Part shown: piece by piece, positions 41,375-49,767 of the stretch | Layout: each line of letters begins with the position of its first letter | Numbering within the stretch: the first letter of the stretch is position 1 | From: Mesobacillus sp. S13 | Lineage (GTDB): Bacteria > Bacillota > Bacilli > Bacillales > Cytobacillaceae | Assembly (NCBI RefSeq): GCF_020422885.1 | Contig: NZ_CP084622.1 | Location: 1,817,001-1,881,000 of the forward strand | Direction: 5' to 3' | DNA: 64,000 nt | The notes under the pieces: model-generated | The model's input: only the letters and a program-made list of their open reading frames with translations | The model's database searches: none | Told to the model about the DNA's origin: nothing | Made by a program: the position numbers and the translations under genes

Positions 41375-42669
41375 TGGAAAAGATCACTTTTGAACAACTT
41401 CAGGAAGAAATGTATTACGAAAAGCTGGCTAACGGTCTGGATGTATACATTCTTCCAAAAAAAGGCTTCAATAAAACTTATGCTACATTTACAACGAAAT
41501 ACGGTTCAATCGATAATCACTTCCTTCCTCCAAGAAAAAATGATTTTGTTAAGGTACCTGATGGCATTGCCCATTTCCTTGAGCATAAATTGTTTGAGAA
41601 AGAAGATGGTGATGTGTTCCAGCAGTTCAGCAAACAGGGGGCTTCTGCGAATGCATTCACATCTTTTACGAGGACTGCTTATTTATTTTCCAGTACATCC
41701 AATGTGGAGAAAAACCTTGAAACACTGATTGACTTCGTCCAGGAGCCTTATTTCACAGAGAAAACAGTTGAAAAGGAAAAAGGGATCATCGGGCAAGAGA
41801 TCACAATGTATGATGACAACCCTGATTGGAGGCTGTATTTCGGCCTGATACAGAATATGTATAAAAACCACCCGGTAAGCATCGATATTGCTGGTACAAT
41901 TGAGTCGATTTCGCACATTACGAAGGATATGCTGTATGAGTGTTATGAAACCTTTTACCATCCAAGCAATATGCTATTATTCGTAGTTGGCCCTGTTAGC
42001 CCAGAAGAAATCATGGGCTTGATAAAAGAGAACCAGGGAAAAAAGGAATACAAAAATCTGCCTGAAATCCAGCGCAGGTTTGATGAAGAACAGGTTGGAG
42101 TGGCGGAAAAGAAACAGGTTCTTAAAATGAATGTCCAGACGTCAAAATGCCTGGTAGGAATCAAGGCGGCCAATCCAACAAAATCGGGCAGGGAGATGCT
42201 AATAAAAGAGCTGTCTATCAATGTGATGCTTGATATTCTCTTTGGGAAGAGCTCTGAGAATTATACCGAATTGTATGGGTCCGGGTTAATCGATGATACA
42301 TTTTCATTCGATTACTCAGAAGAGTATGGCTTTGGTTTTGCGATGGTCGGAGGGGATACGAACGAGCCTGATGTCCTGGCCAGCAAGCTGGAAGCCATGC
42401 TGCTGGATGCGAAGGCTGGTCGAGGATTAACAGCAGAAAACCTCGAGCGGACAAAAAAGAAAAAAATTGGAGCTTTTCTTAGGGCGGTGAACTCGCCGGA
42501 GTATATAGCCAATCAGTTCACACGCTATGCATTCAATGATATGGATTTGTTTGATGTTGTCCCGGTACTTGAAAGTCTTACACTGGACGATCTCAAACAA
42601 GCAGCCAGCGAGCTGATTGCCGAAGAACGGTTCACAGTCTGCCAGGTAGTTCCAAAGGATAAGCAATAG
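41374..42669 (+). CDS. ymfH: M16 zinc peptidase YmfH
   Basis: This 431-aa M16 peptidase has the inverted zinc motif HFLEHKLFEK (about residues 68-72). The third ligand lies in KEKGIIGQEITMYDDNPDW (about 135-150). The partner gene ymfF immediately upstream encodes a homologue without zinc ligands, and the start and stop codons overlap (ATAATG), implying coupled translation of a complex. A hairpin terminator follows. Confidence 0.92.
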   Translation: MEKITFEQLQEEMYYEKLANGLDVYILPKKGFNKTYATFTTKYGSIDNHFLPPRKNDFVKVPDGIAHFLEHKLFEKEDGDVFQQFSKQGASANAFTSFTRTAYLFSSTSNVEKNLETLIDFVQEPYFTEKTVEKEKGIIGQEITMYDDNPDWRLYFGLIQNMYKNHPVSIDIAGTIESISHITKDMLYECYETFYHPSNMLLFVVGPVSPEEIMGLIKENQGKKEYKNLPEIQRRFDEEQVGVAEKKQVLKMNVQTSKCLVGIKAANPTKSGREMLIKELSINVMLDILFGKSSENYTELYGSGLIDDTFSFDYSEEYGFGFAMVGGDTNEPDVLASKLEAMLLDAKAGRGLTAENLERTKKKKIGAFLRAVNSPEYIANQFTRYAFNDMDLFDVVPVLESLTLDDLKQAASELIAEERFTVCQVVPKDKQ

Positions 42670-42682
42670 ATCCCATTAATAT

Positions 42683-42713
42683 ATGCGCCGGTCCCTTACC
42701 GGCGCATTATTTC
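42683..42713 (+). terminator. Terminator after ymfH
   Basis: ATGCGCCGG and CCGGCGCAT form a perfect 9-bp stem with a 7-base loop and TATTTC tail. The T-run is short, so some read-through into ymfI is likely. Confidence 0.65.
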
Positions 42714-42738
42714 ATGAGACTATTCGGAGAGGGGAAGT

Positions 42739-43461
42739 ATGAAAAAATTCGCACTCGTAACAGGAGCAAGTGGAGCGATAGGCAAAGCCATTTCCAGGAA
42801 GCTTGCTTCAGAAGGTTATTCACTTTACTTGCACTATAACAAGAATGAAAAAGAGATAGAAGAACTTTTGTGTCAAATTCAACCTTTTGGCGGAGAGTAT
42901 ATACCGATCAAGGCGAACCTGGCTGCAAAAAAAGGCTATTTGGATTTAGCGGCAAACATTTTTTCGATTGATGCGATTGTACATAATGCAGGCCATGCCC
43001 ATTATGGGCTTCTTGAGGATTTAGAGGAGATGGAAGCAGAGGAACTGATCCAGGTTCATCTGACGTCACCTATGCTGCTGACAAAAAAGCTGATCCCTAA
43101 ATTACGGCAAAAAGAAAAAGGGAGTATTGTCTTAGTATCATCTATTTGGGGGCAGACTGGCGCATCCTATGAAGTGGCCTATTCAGCTGTGAAAGGAGCT
43201 CAAATAGCCTTTGCCAAGGCGCTGAGTAAAGAGCTGGCAAGTTCTGGCATACGGGTGAACGCCGTAGCGCCAGGTGCCATTCATACTCCTATGGTTGAAG
43301 AGTTTACAGAGGAAGAACTCGAGGCCATAACCGCTGATATTCCATCAGGACGATTAGGACAAGCCGATGAAGTTGCAGATGGTGTGAAATTCCTGCTGTC
43401 TGATCAATCTTCTTATATAAATGGACAGGTTATTGCAGTGAATGGAGGCTGGCTGACGTGA
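42739..43461 (+). CDS. ymfI: Short-chain dehydrogenase/reductase YmfI
   Basis: This 240-aa classical SDR has the nucleotide-binding TGASGAIGKAI (about residue 8), the NAG motif in VHNAGHAHYG, the catalytic serine in VLVSSIWGQTG and YSAVKGA with the catalytic Tyr and Lys. It ends with the usual INGQVIAVNGGWLT. It resembles 3-oxoacyl-ACP reductases, but the substrate is not known. The position after ymfH is as in B. subtilis. Confidence 0.88.
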   Translation: MKKFALVTGASGAIGKAISRKLASEGYSLYLHYNKNEKEIEELLCQIQPFGGEYIPIKANLAAKKGYLDLAANIFSIDAIVHNAGHAHYGLLEDLEEMEAEELIQVHLTSPMLLTKKLIPKLRQKEKGSIVLVSSIWGQTGASYEVAYSAVKGAQIAFAKALSKELASSGIRVNAVAPGAIHTPMVEEFTEEELEAITADIPSGRLGQADEVADGVKFLLSDQSSYINGQVIAVNGGWLT

Positions 43462-43562
43462 CGGAGATGTGACAATTTTTCAAAACATCTCTGCTAATGA
43501 ATAATAATGTGCCTGCGAATGCAAAATAACCTTGTACTATTTTAGACAAGGAGGTTGTCAAT

Positions 43563-43823
43563 ATGTCCGTATTGGATAATTGGAATCAGTGGAAGGATTT
43601 CTTGGGAGACCGCCTTCATCAGGCGCAGGACCAGGGAATGAATAAAGAAGTCATGGGAGACCTTGCCTATCAAATTGGGGATTATCTTGCTAAGAATGTT
43701 GATCCTAAAAATGAGCAGGAAAGAGTCCTTGCAGACCTTTGGTCAGTTGCAAGCCCTGACGAACAGCATGCCATTGCAACAATGATGGTTAAATTGGTTC
43801 AAAACAATGGTGCTAATCAATAA
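43563..43823 (+). CDS. ymfJ: DUF3243 protein YmfJ
   Basis: This 86-aa soluble, mostly helical protein has no known function. The segments VLDNWNQWKDFLGDRLHQAQ and ASPDEQHAIATMMVKLV are typical of the family. The ATG follows AAGGAGGTTG. Part of that ribosome binding site can pair in CCTTGT/ACAAGG, which might modulate translation. It sits between ymfI and ymfK as in B. subtilis and has its own terminator. Confidence 0.88.
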   Translation: MSVLDNWNQWKDFLGDRLHQAQDQGMNKEVMGDLAYQIGDYLAKNVDPKNEQERVLADLWSVASPDEQHAIATMMVKLVQNNGANQ

Positions 43824-43832
43824 GAAAGACTT

Positions 43833-43863
43833 GAGAGGGGACTTACAGCTTCCTCTCTTTTTT
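43833..43863 (+). terminator. Terminator after ymfJ
   Basis: GAGAGGGGA and TTCCTCTC pair around a short loop, followed by TTTTTTATT. Confidence 0.75.
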
Positions 43864-44040
43864 ATTGGCGAAAAGATCCTTTTTCCTCTGAATGGACATA
43901 TTTTGCTAGGCTTTATTTAACTTTTAGCTTCTGGCTTGTTTTTCCTTTCATCTTCCTGAAAAATCATATAATATAGTAGCTAGATATTCGATGTCAAAAT
44001 GTGTCGCAATTAAGTGACCTTATAGCAGAGGAGGAGAACG

Positions 44041-44832
44041 ATGGAAAAGAAAGAATGGTACTTGGAATATGAGATTATGATAAACCGTCCAGGACTGCTA
44101 GGTGATATTTCTTCTTTGCTTGGTATGCTGTCAATTAACATTGTAACGATCAATGGAGTCGATGAAGGAAGACGAGGTCTGTTGATACTTGCAAAAGATG
44201 ATGATCAAATTGAACGATTAGAGTCAATTTTAAATACAATGGATACAATAAAGGTAATAAAAATCCGTGAACCAAAGCTTCGTGACCGGATGGCGGTCAG
44301 ACACGGCAGGTACATACAGCGTGATGCGGATGATAAAAAAACATTCCGGTTTGTAAGGGATGAACTTGGACTACTTGTAGATTTTATGGCAGAATTGTTT
44401 AAGATGGAAGGACACAAACTGATTGGGATCCGCGGGATGCCTCGAGTTGGCAAGACCGAGTCAGTCGTGGCTTCAAGTGTGTGTGCAAACAAGCGTTGGC
44501 TGTTTGTGTCTTCGACATTATTGAAACAGACAATTCGGAACCAACTGATTGAAGACGAGTACAATGCTGATAACTTATTCATCATTGACGGAATCGTCTC
44601 CACAAGGAGGGCAAATGAAAAACACTGGCAGCTTGTCAGGGAAATCATGCGTCTGCCTGCGGTGAAGGTTGTTGAACATCCGGACATCTTTGTCCAGAAC
44701 ACGGAATACACAATGGATGACTTTGATTATATTATAGAGCTGCGAAATAACCCCGATGAAGAAATCGTTTATGACATGGTTCAGAAGAATCACATGTTTA
44801 CCGACTCTGATTTCGGCGGATTTGATTTTTAA
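44041..44832 (+). CDS. ymfK: DUF3388 protein YmfK with N-terminal ACT domain
   Basis: This 263-aa protein starts with an ACT-like regulatory domain (YEIMINRPGLLGDISSLLG, residues about 9-80). The rest is a DUF3388 domain that contains a P-loop-like GMPRVGKTES near residue 136. ACT domains bind small ligands such as amino acids, and the P-loop hints at nucleotide binding. The combined role is unknown. The ATG follows GAGGAGGAG. It precedes rodZ as in B. subtilis. Confidence 0.87.
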   Translation: MEKKEWYLEYEIMINRPGLLGDISSLLGMLSINIVTINGVDEGRRGLLILAKDDDQIERLESILNTMDTIKVIKIREPKLRDRMAVRHGRYIQRDADDKKTFRFVRDELGLLVDFMAELFKMEGHKLIGIRGMPRVGKTESVVASSVCANKRWLFVSSTLLKQTIRNQLIEDEYNADNLFIIDGIVSTRRANEKHWQLVREIMRLPAVKVVEHPDIFVQNTEYTMDDFDYIIELRNNPDEEIVYDMVQKNHMFTDSDFGGFDF

Positions 44833-44852
44833 CAGTATTGGAAGGTGTTATC

Positions 44853-45734
44853 GTGACTGAGTTAGGAAATATATTAAAGGAAGCACGTGAAGCTAGAGGC
44901 CTCAGCCTGGACGAATTGCAGTCCATCACGAAAATACAGAAGCGCTACCTGCTTGGTATTGAAGAAGGCAATTACTCTATGATGCCAGGTAAGTTTTATG
45001 TCCGTGCATTCATTAAACAATATGCAGAGGCTGTCGGGATTGATCCGGAACAGCTTTTTGAACAGCACAAAAATGAAATACCATCTACATACAACGAAGA
45101 GCTGCCAGAGCAGCTTTCACGAGTACAGTCGAGGAAAAGTATCTCTCCTGATACTTCTAAAATCCTGGATATACTTCCGAAGATATTGATTGGAGTCTTT
45201 ATAATAGGTGCAATCGCCCTAATCTGGTATCTGATTGTGCAGAATGCAGGTGATGGAGCAGAACAGCCTGCAAATACCGATAAAAGCAAGCCGAATATTG
45301 AAGAAACAGAAGATATAGTAGATGATTCTGCCGATGAGGGCACAGGAGAAGAAGACGGAGCTGCTGAGGAAGAAGAACCAGCCGAAGAGGAAGCTGAGCC
45401 TGAAACACCTGCCCAGGAGCTTTCAGTTCTATCGAGCAGTGGAAGCAACACGGTATATGAACTCAAAGGTGCAGATTCCTTTGTTATTAAAATTGTATCA
45501 CTTGGTCAGACCTGGGTTGGTCTATCAAATGGCTCCAAATCAATTTTTCAAGAAACCCTTGTAAAAGGTAAGAATGAAAGCCGTACAGAGGACTTATCCA
45601 ACGAAACCAAGGCAGTCATTAATATCGGACGAGCACCTGATACCGAAATCTATGTCAATGACCAAAAGCTAGAGTATGCAGTATCACCTGAAAAAGATAT
45701 GACTCAGGTGATCACAATAAACTTTGTTAAATAA
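44853..45734 (+). CDS. rodZ: RodZ-like cytoskeletal membrane protein (YmfM)
   Basis: RodZ links MreB filaments to the elongation machinery. The 293-aa protein has an N-terminal Xre-type helix-turn-helix (LGNILKEAREARGLSLDEL, about residues 4-70) and one membrane segment (about 112-133). A disordered extracellular linker very rich in Glu, Ala and Asp (about 140-195) is followed by a C-terminal DUF4115 beta domain (TWVGLSNGSKSIFQETL). I chose the GTG at 44853 because GAAGGTG lies 5 bases upstream. It lies just before pgsA. Confidence 0.9.
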   Translation: MTELGNILKEAREARGLSLDELQSITKIQKRYLLGIEEGNYSMMPGKFYVRAFIKQYAEAVGIDPEQLFEQHKNEIPSTYNEELPEQLSRVQSRKSISPDTSKILDILPKILIGVFIIGAIALIWYLIVQNAGDGAEQPANTDKSKPNIEETEDIVDDSADEGTGEEDGAAEEEEPAEEEAEPETPAQELSVLSSSGSNTVYELKGADSFVIKIVSLGQTWVGLSNGSKSIFQETLVKGKNESRTEDLSNETKAVINIGRAPDTEIYVNDQKLEYAVSPEKDMTQVITINFVK

Positions 45735-45787
45735 GCCTTTGTCTTTTGCGAGGAGTATAACCATTTAAAAGTATGAATTGCCAAAAT

Positions 45788-45825
45788 GCCCGTATGGACT
45801 TTTGTTTATACGGGCTAAAATTTTA
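45788..45825 (+). terminator. Terminator-like hairpin between rodZ and pgsA
   Basis: GCCCGTAT and ATACGGGC form a perfect stem with a 12-base loop, flanked by AAAAT and TAAAATTTTA. The T-tract is interrupted. Confidence 0.6.
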
Positions 45826-45913
45826 CTAGGCATATTTAATGATGATTTTTACATATTGGATATAATGATAGAAGTAAAATGTTTTGTAATTTTTCATCTG
45901 GAGGAAATAGTAT

Positions 45914-46492
45914 ATGAATTTGCCAAACAAGATTACGGTTTCACGAATTTTATTGATTCCGTTATTTATGATCATCATGATTGTTCCTTTTTCATGGGGG
46001 GAAATCTCCCTTCTTGGTACAACCATGCCGGTCACTCATTTAGTAGGAGCGTTAATCTATATTTTTGCGTCTGTAACAGACTGGGTTGACGGTTATCTGG
46101 CGCGAAAGCACAATTTAGTTACGAATCTTGGGAAATTCCTTGATCCCCTTGCAGATAAACTTCTTGTTTCTTCTGCATTGATTATATTGGTTGAACTTGG
46201 TTTTGCCCCTGGGTGGATTGTTATCATCATCATCAGCCGGGAGTTTGCCGTAACAGGGCTCCGTTTACTGCTAGCTGGCGGTGGTGAGGTTGTTGCAGCA
46301 AAAATGCCTGGTAAAATCAAAATGTGGGCACAGACAGTGGTCATTTCCGCCCTCTTGCTCCATAATATCATTTTTGAAGCATTCTCCATCCCGTTTGCAG
46401 ACATTGCGTTATGGGTGGCAATGTTCTTTACTATTTGGTCTGGCTGGGATTACTTTGCTAAAAACAAGCAAGTGTTCAGCAACTCCAAATAA
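45914..46492 (+). CDS. pgsA: CDP-diacylglycerol-glycerol-3-phosphate 3-phosphatidyltransferase
   Basis: PgsA makes phosphatidylglycerol phosphate, the committed step to phosphatidylglycerol and cardiolipin. The 192-aa membrane protein has the CDP-alcohol phosphotransferase motif DGYLARKHNLVTNLGKFLDP (about 59-78) with its aspartates, followed by ADKLL, and several membrane segments. The ATG follows TGGAGGAAA. It is located between rodZ and cinA as in most Bacillus. Confidence 0.95.
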   Translation: MNLPNKITVSRILLIPLFMIIMIVPFSWGEISLLGTTMPVTHLVGALIYIFASVTDWVDGYLARKHNLVTNLGKFLDPLADKLLVSSALIILVELGFAPGWIVIIIISREFAVTGLRLLLAGGGEVVAAKMPGKIKMWAQTVVISALLLHNIIFEAFSIPFADIALWVAMFFTIWSGWDYFAKNKQVFSNSK

Positions 46493-46514
46493 TTGATTTT
46501 CAGGGGGACTAGAA

Positions 46515-47762
46515 ATGAATGCCGAAATTATCGCTGTAGGATCAGAGTTGCTCCTTGGGCAAATCGTCAATACGAACGCCCGGTTCCTTTCCAGGCAACT
46601 GGCCGATTTGGGAATCAATGTTTACTATCATACTGTTGTCGGAGATAATCCGGATAGATTAAAGGACGCCATGGAAATCGCCCAGGAAAGGGCAGAGCTC
46701 ATTATCTTTACAGGCGGATTGGGTCCAACAAAAGATGATCTTACAAAAGATACAATTGCCGGTCAGCTTGGAAAGCAGCTTGTACTTGATGAAGAAGCGA
46801 TGAAGTCCATTGAATTGTATTTTGAAAAAACGAACAGGGTAATGACTGAAAACAACAGGAAGCAGGCTCTCGTGATCGAGGGATGCGCTGTCCTGAAAAA
46901 TGATAACGGAATGGCTCCCGGGATGTTCTTGGTGGCTGGCGAGAACAAGTACATGCTTCTCCCTGGTCCTCCTTCTGAAATGGAGCCAATGTTCTTGAAA
47001 TATGGCCAGAATGCTATTGCAGGCTTGTCTGGCAATCAAGCTAAAATTGAATCGAGAGTCCTGCGGTTCTTTGGAATTGGTGAGGCGGCTCTGGAATCGG
47101 AAATAGAAGATTTGATTGACCAGCAAAGCAATCCAACCATCGCACCACTGGCTGGAGATGGGGAAGTTACCCTAAGGCTTACAGCGAGGGATGACGCAAA
47201 CGGAACTGCACAAGCATTGATTGATCAAGTAGAAGCGGCAATCATGGAAAGAGTCGGCGAACATTTTTATGGTTACAACGAGACTTCGTTAATGATCGAG
47301 CTTTCTAAGTTATTGAAAAATGAAAACCTGACAATATCAGCGGCAGAAAGTCTGACAGGAGGCATGTTCCAGCAAGAATTGTCTTCCATTTCTGGTGCAA
47401 GCAGCTTGTTCCATGGCGGGATAGTCTGTTACTCGAACCAAGCTAAAATAGAATTGGTAAAGGTAATGCCTGAAACGATTGAAAAGCATGGAGCAGTAAG
47501 CAGTGAATGTGCCGCAGAGCTGGCAGCAAATATTGCTTCAATAACCCATTCTGACATTGGGATCAGCTTCACTGGAGTCGCCGGCCCTGACAGCCTGGAA
47601 GGTCATCCAGCTGGTACGGTTTTCATCGGGATACATATCAAGGGAATGCCAGTCCATGTGGAAAAATTGAGCCTCAGCGGAGCGAGGTCGGCCATCAGGA
47701 AAAGGTCAGTAAAGTTTGGCTGCCAGATCATAATTAATAGATTATCAGGAACACGGAAGTGA
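46515..47762 (+). CDS. cinA: CinA-family competence/damage-inducible protein
   Basis: This 415-aa protein has an N-terminal MoCF/MoeA-like domain ([34 protein letters not shown]). The C-terminal CinA domain ([33 protein letters not shown]) has NMN amidohydrolase activity in characterised homologues. In Gram-positive bacteria it is linked with recA and induced in competence. Here recA follows, although a terminator overlapping the cinA stop and a separate recA promoter lie between them. The ATG follows GGGGGACT. Confidence 0.94.
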   Translation: MNAEIIAVGSELLLGQIVNTNARFLSRQLADLGINVYYHTVVGDNPDRLKDAMEIAQERAELIIFTGGLGPTKDDLTKDTIAGQLGKQLVLDEEAMKSIELYFEKTNRVMTENNRKQALVIEGCAVLKNDNGMAPGMFLVAGENKYMLLPGPPSEMEPMFLKYGQNAIAGLSGNQAKIESRVLRFFGIGEAALESEIEDLIDQQSNPTIAPLAGDGEVTLRLTARDDANGTAQALIDQVEAAIMERVGEHFYGYNETSLMIELSKLLKNENLTISAAESLTGGMFQQELSSISGASSLFHGGIVCYSNQAKIELVKVMPETIEKHGAVSSECAAELAANIASITHSDIGISFTGVAGPDSLEGHPAGTVFIGIHIKGMPVHVEKLSLSGARSAIRKRSVKFGCQIIINRLSGTRK

Positions 47763-47782
47763 TGCACTTCCGTGTTTTTTTG
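47751..47782 (+). terminator. Terminator at the end of cinA
   Basis: ACACGGAAGT and ACTTCCGTGT form a perfect 10-bp stem around 5 bases, followed by seven T residues. The left arm contains the last cinA codons. Confidence 0.92.
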
Positions 47783-47937
47783 TGGTTCTGACAGTACGGA
47801 ATGGAAAATTCCACCCGGTGTTTAAAATAGGCAGATTCTTTGCTAAAATCGTCTTTTAATGGGTATATGCCATAGTAAAACTACTGAAAATGACCACGAA
47901 AATTCAATTTTGAAGCTTTTTGTCCTTCTAAAAAAAA

Positions 47938-47951
47938 CGAATAAATGTTCG
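47938..47951. promoter_or_regulatory. LexA (SOS) box of recA
   Basis: CGAATAAATGTTCG matches the Bacillus SOS box CGAAC-N4-GTTCG at all but one base. It lies 9 bases upstream of the -35 hexamer of the recA promoter. Confidence 0.8.
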
Positions 47952-47960
47952 ATTTTTTAA

Positions 47961-47989
47961 TGGACAAACACCCTGGAAAAAGGTATAGT
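47961..47989 (+). promoter_or_regulatory. Sigma-A promoter of recA
   Basis: TGGACA (47961-47966) and TATAGT (47984-47989) are separated by exactly 17 bases. This lies 77 bases before the recA start and just after the LexA box. Confidence 0.75.
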
Positions 47990-48065
47990 AATAGTAGGCT
48001 TTAAATAAGAGATTTGCGGCCATGCAGTATGCTGGTTCGTTTTTATATAAAAGGAGGAAATTTGA

Positions 48066-49106
48066 GTGAGTGATCGTCAAGCTGCCTTAGATATGGCGTT
48101 AAAACAGATTGAAAAGCAATTTGGTAAAGGCTCAGTTATGAAATTAGGGGAGAAGACAGACACTAAAATTTCTACTTCTCCAAGTGGATCCCTTGCGTTG
48201 GATGCTGCACTTGGAATAGGCGGATATCCTCGCGGACGTGTTATTGAAATTTACGGACCTGAAAGTTCGGGTAAGACAACTGTTGCGCTTCATGCGATTG
48301 CAGAAGTACAGGCTAATGGCGGCCAGGCGGCATTCATTGACGCTGAACACGCTCTTGATCCTGTATATGCACAGAAACTTGGGGTAAATATCGATGAACT
48401 TCTTCTTTCTCAGCCTGACACAGGAGAGCAAGCTTTGGAAATCGCAGAAGCGCTTGTACGAAGTGGCGCAATTGACATTATTGTTGTCGACTCCGTTGCT
48501 GCTCTAGTTCCAAAGGCTGAAATCGAAGGGGAGATGGGTGATGCCCACGTTGGTCTTCAGGCCCGTTTGATGTCCCAGGCATTGCGTAAGCTTTCCGGTG
48601 CAATCAACAAGTCCAAGACTATTGCAATCTTCATTAACCAGATTCGTGAAAAAGTCGGTGTTATGTTCGGTAACCCTGAAACGACACCTGGCGGACGCGC
48701 TTTGAAATTCTATTCAAGCGTGCGTCTTGAAGTTCGCCGTGCTGAAACATTGAAGCAGGGCAATGAAATGGTAGGTAACAAAACTAGAATTAAAGTCGTT
48801 AAGAATAAGGTTGCTCCTCCGTTCCGCACAGCTGAAGTGGATATCATGTACGGTGAAGGGATTTCCCAAGAAGGAGAAATCATTGACATGGGATCAGACC
48901 TCGATATCGTCGATAAGAGCGGTTCATGGTATTCCTATAATGGTGAGCGTCTAGGACAGGGAAGGGAAAATGCGAAGCTTTTCCTTAAAGAAAACCCGTC
49001 TATCCGTCTGGAAATCAAGCAAAAGATCCGTAATCACTACGGCCTTGACGGCGAGTTTACTGTTACTGAGAGTGAAGAAGATCAGGAAGAACTGCCATTA
49101 GATTAA
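48066..49106 (+). CDS. recA: Recombinase RecA
   Basis: RecA forms filaments on single-stranded DNA, drives strand exchange and triggers LexA cleavage. The 346-aa protein has Walker A GPESSGKT (about residue 64), Walker [19 protein letters not shown], loop L2 around [20 protein letters not shown], and an acidic C-terminus ([11 protein letters not shown]). The GTG start at 48066 follows AAGGAGGAAA. No intein or insertion interrupts it. Confidence 0.99.
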   Translation: MSDRQAALDMALKQIEKQFGKGSVMKLGEKTDTKISTSPSGSLALDAALGIGGYPRGRVIEIYGPESSGKTTVALHAIAEVQANGGQAAFIDAEHALDPVYAQKLGVNIDELLLSQPDTGEQALEIAEALVRSGAIDIIVVDSVAALVPKAEIEGEMGDAHVGLQARLMSQALRKLSGAINKSKTIAIFINQIREKVGVMFGNPETTPGGRALKFYSSVRLEVRRAETLKQGNEMVGNKTRIKVVKNKVAPPFRTAEVDIMYGEGISQEGEIIDMGSDLDIVDKSGSWYSYNGERLGQGRENAKLFLKENPSIRLEIKQKIRNHYGLDGEFTVTESEEDQEELPLD

Positions 49107-49124
49107 TAGTTTATTTATGTTTTT

Positions 49125-49163
49125 AACAAGGTCTCCTGGCTTTCAGGAGACCTTGTTTGTGCT
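49125..49163 (+). terminator. Terminator after recA
   Basis: AACAAGGTCTCCTG and CAGGAGACCTTGTT form a perfect 14-bp stem with a 5-base loop, followed by a T-rich stretch. Confidence 0.92.
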
Positions 49164-49209
49164 TTTAACTTTAATATTGGCTCTAAAACCAGTGATGCTT
49201 TTAAGCCCT

Positions 49210-49457
49210 GTTGATTGTAGTGGAAGGCGCGTAGACTCCTCCGAGAATGTTAACGCATTTCCATTGTACGTGGGCAGGTTCGTGGAAGCTCAATCTATGT
49301 CCTGGGGATGAGCAAGTCATGGGGAGACCCTGCAGGCACATAAAGCGACGAGGACGCTCCCCGACTGCAAGGAAGAATTGGTTTAGGAAAATCCGGCCTT
49401 TGGGATTTATCATTATACTTCCCCGCGGAAAGCGAAGCGCCTGGAATAAAAATCAAC
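49210..49457. repeat. Degenerate dispersed element between recA and rny
   Basis: A 248-bp block begins GTTGATTGTAGTGGAAGGCG and ends GCGCCTGGAATAAAAATCAA, so its ends are an imperfect inverted repeat (GTTGATT with AATCAAC; GGCGC with GCGCC). Inside are GACCCTGCAGG and CCCCGCGGAAAGCGAAGCGC. From memory, closely similar GC-rich blocks recur in intergenic regions of many Bacillaceae. No open frame of note is inside. This copy is degenerate. Confidence 0.55.
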
Positions 49458-49600
49458 AGCCGAGTTTAACACAGCTTTTAAAAGTAATTCTCCATCTTCG
49501 GTAAGCAATATGCCTGAGACGGAAATCCGCACCTACATTCGAAAAATGAGAATTGCATGAATAATTAATCAAACCGTTGGAATACACATGGGACAAACCC

Positions 49601-49629
49601 TTGACAATAAAATATGGCAGCTTTACAAT
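49601..49629 (+). promoter_or_regulatory. Sigma-A promoter of rny
   Basis: A perfect TTGACA (49601-49606) and TACAAT (49624-49629) are separated by 17 bases, with a leader of about 130 bases before rny. Confidence 0.75.
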
Positions 49630-49767
49630 TAAAAATGTATATTTTACATTTTCATGGTATTAAAAACGTTTAAAAGCATTTGAGCTGTATATTGATGCTT
49701 GTAACAATGTACATGCCGACACTTTAAAAAACGTAACACAAGTTCATAGCAAGAGGAGGTGAAAATG

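Noticed and set aside
44996..45466. Serine-rich minus-strand open frame inside rodZ
   Set aside because: It is the antisense of the Glu/Ala-rich linker of RodZ, whose codon bias yields Ser-rich antisense without stops.
49661..49674. cre site upstream of rny
   Set aside because: TAAAAACGTTTAAA misses the conserved G and C of the consensus and is an AT-rich palindrome expected by chance in this leader.
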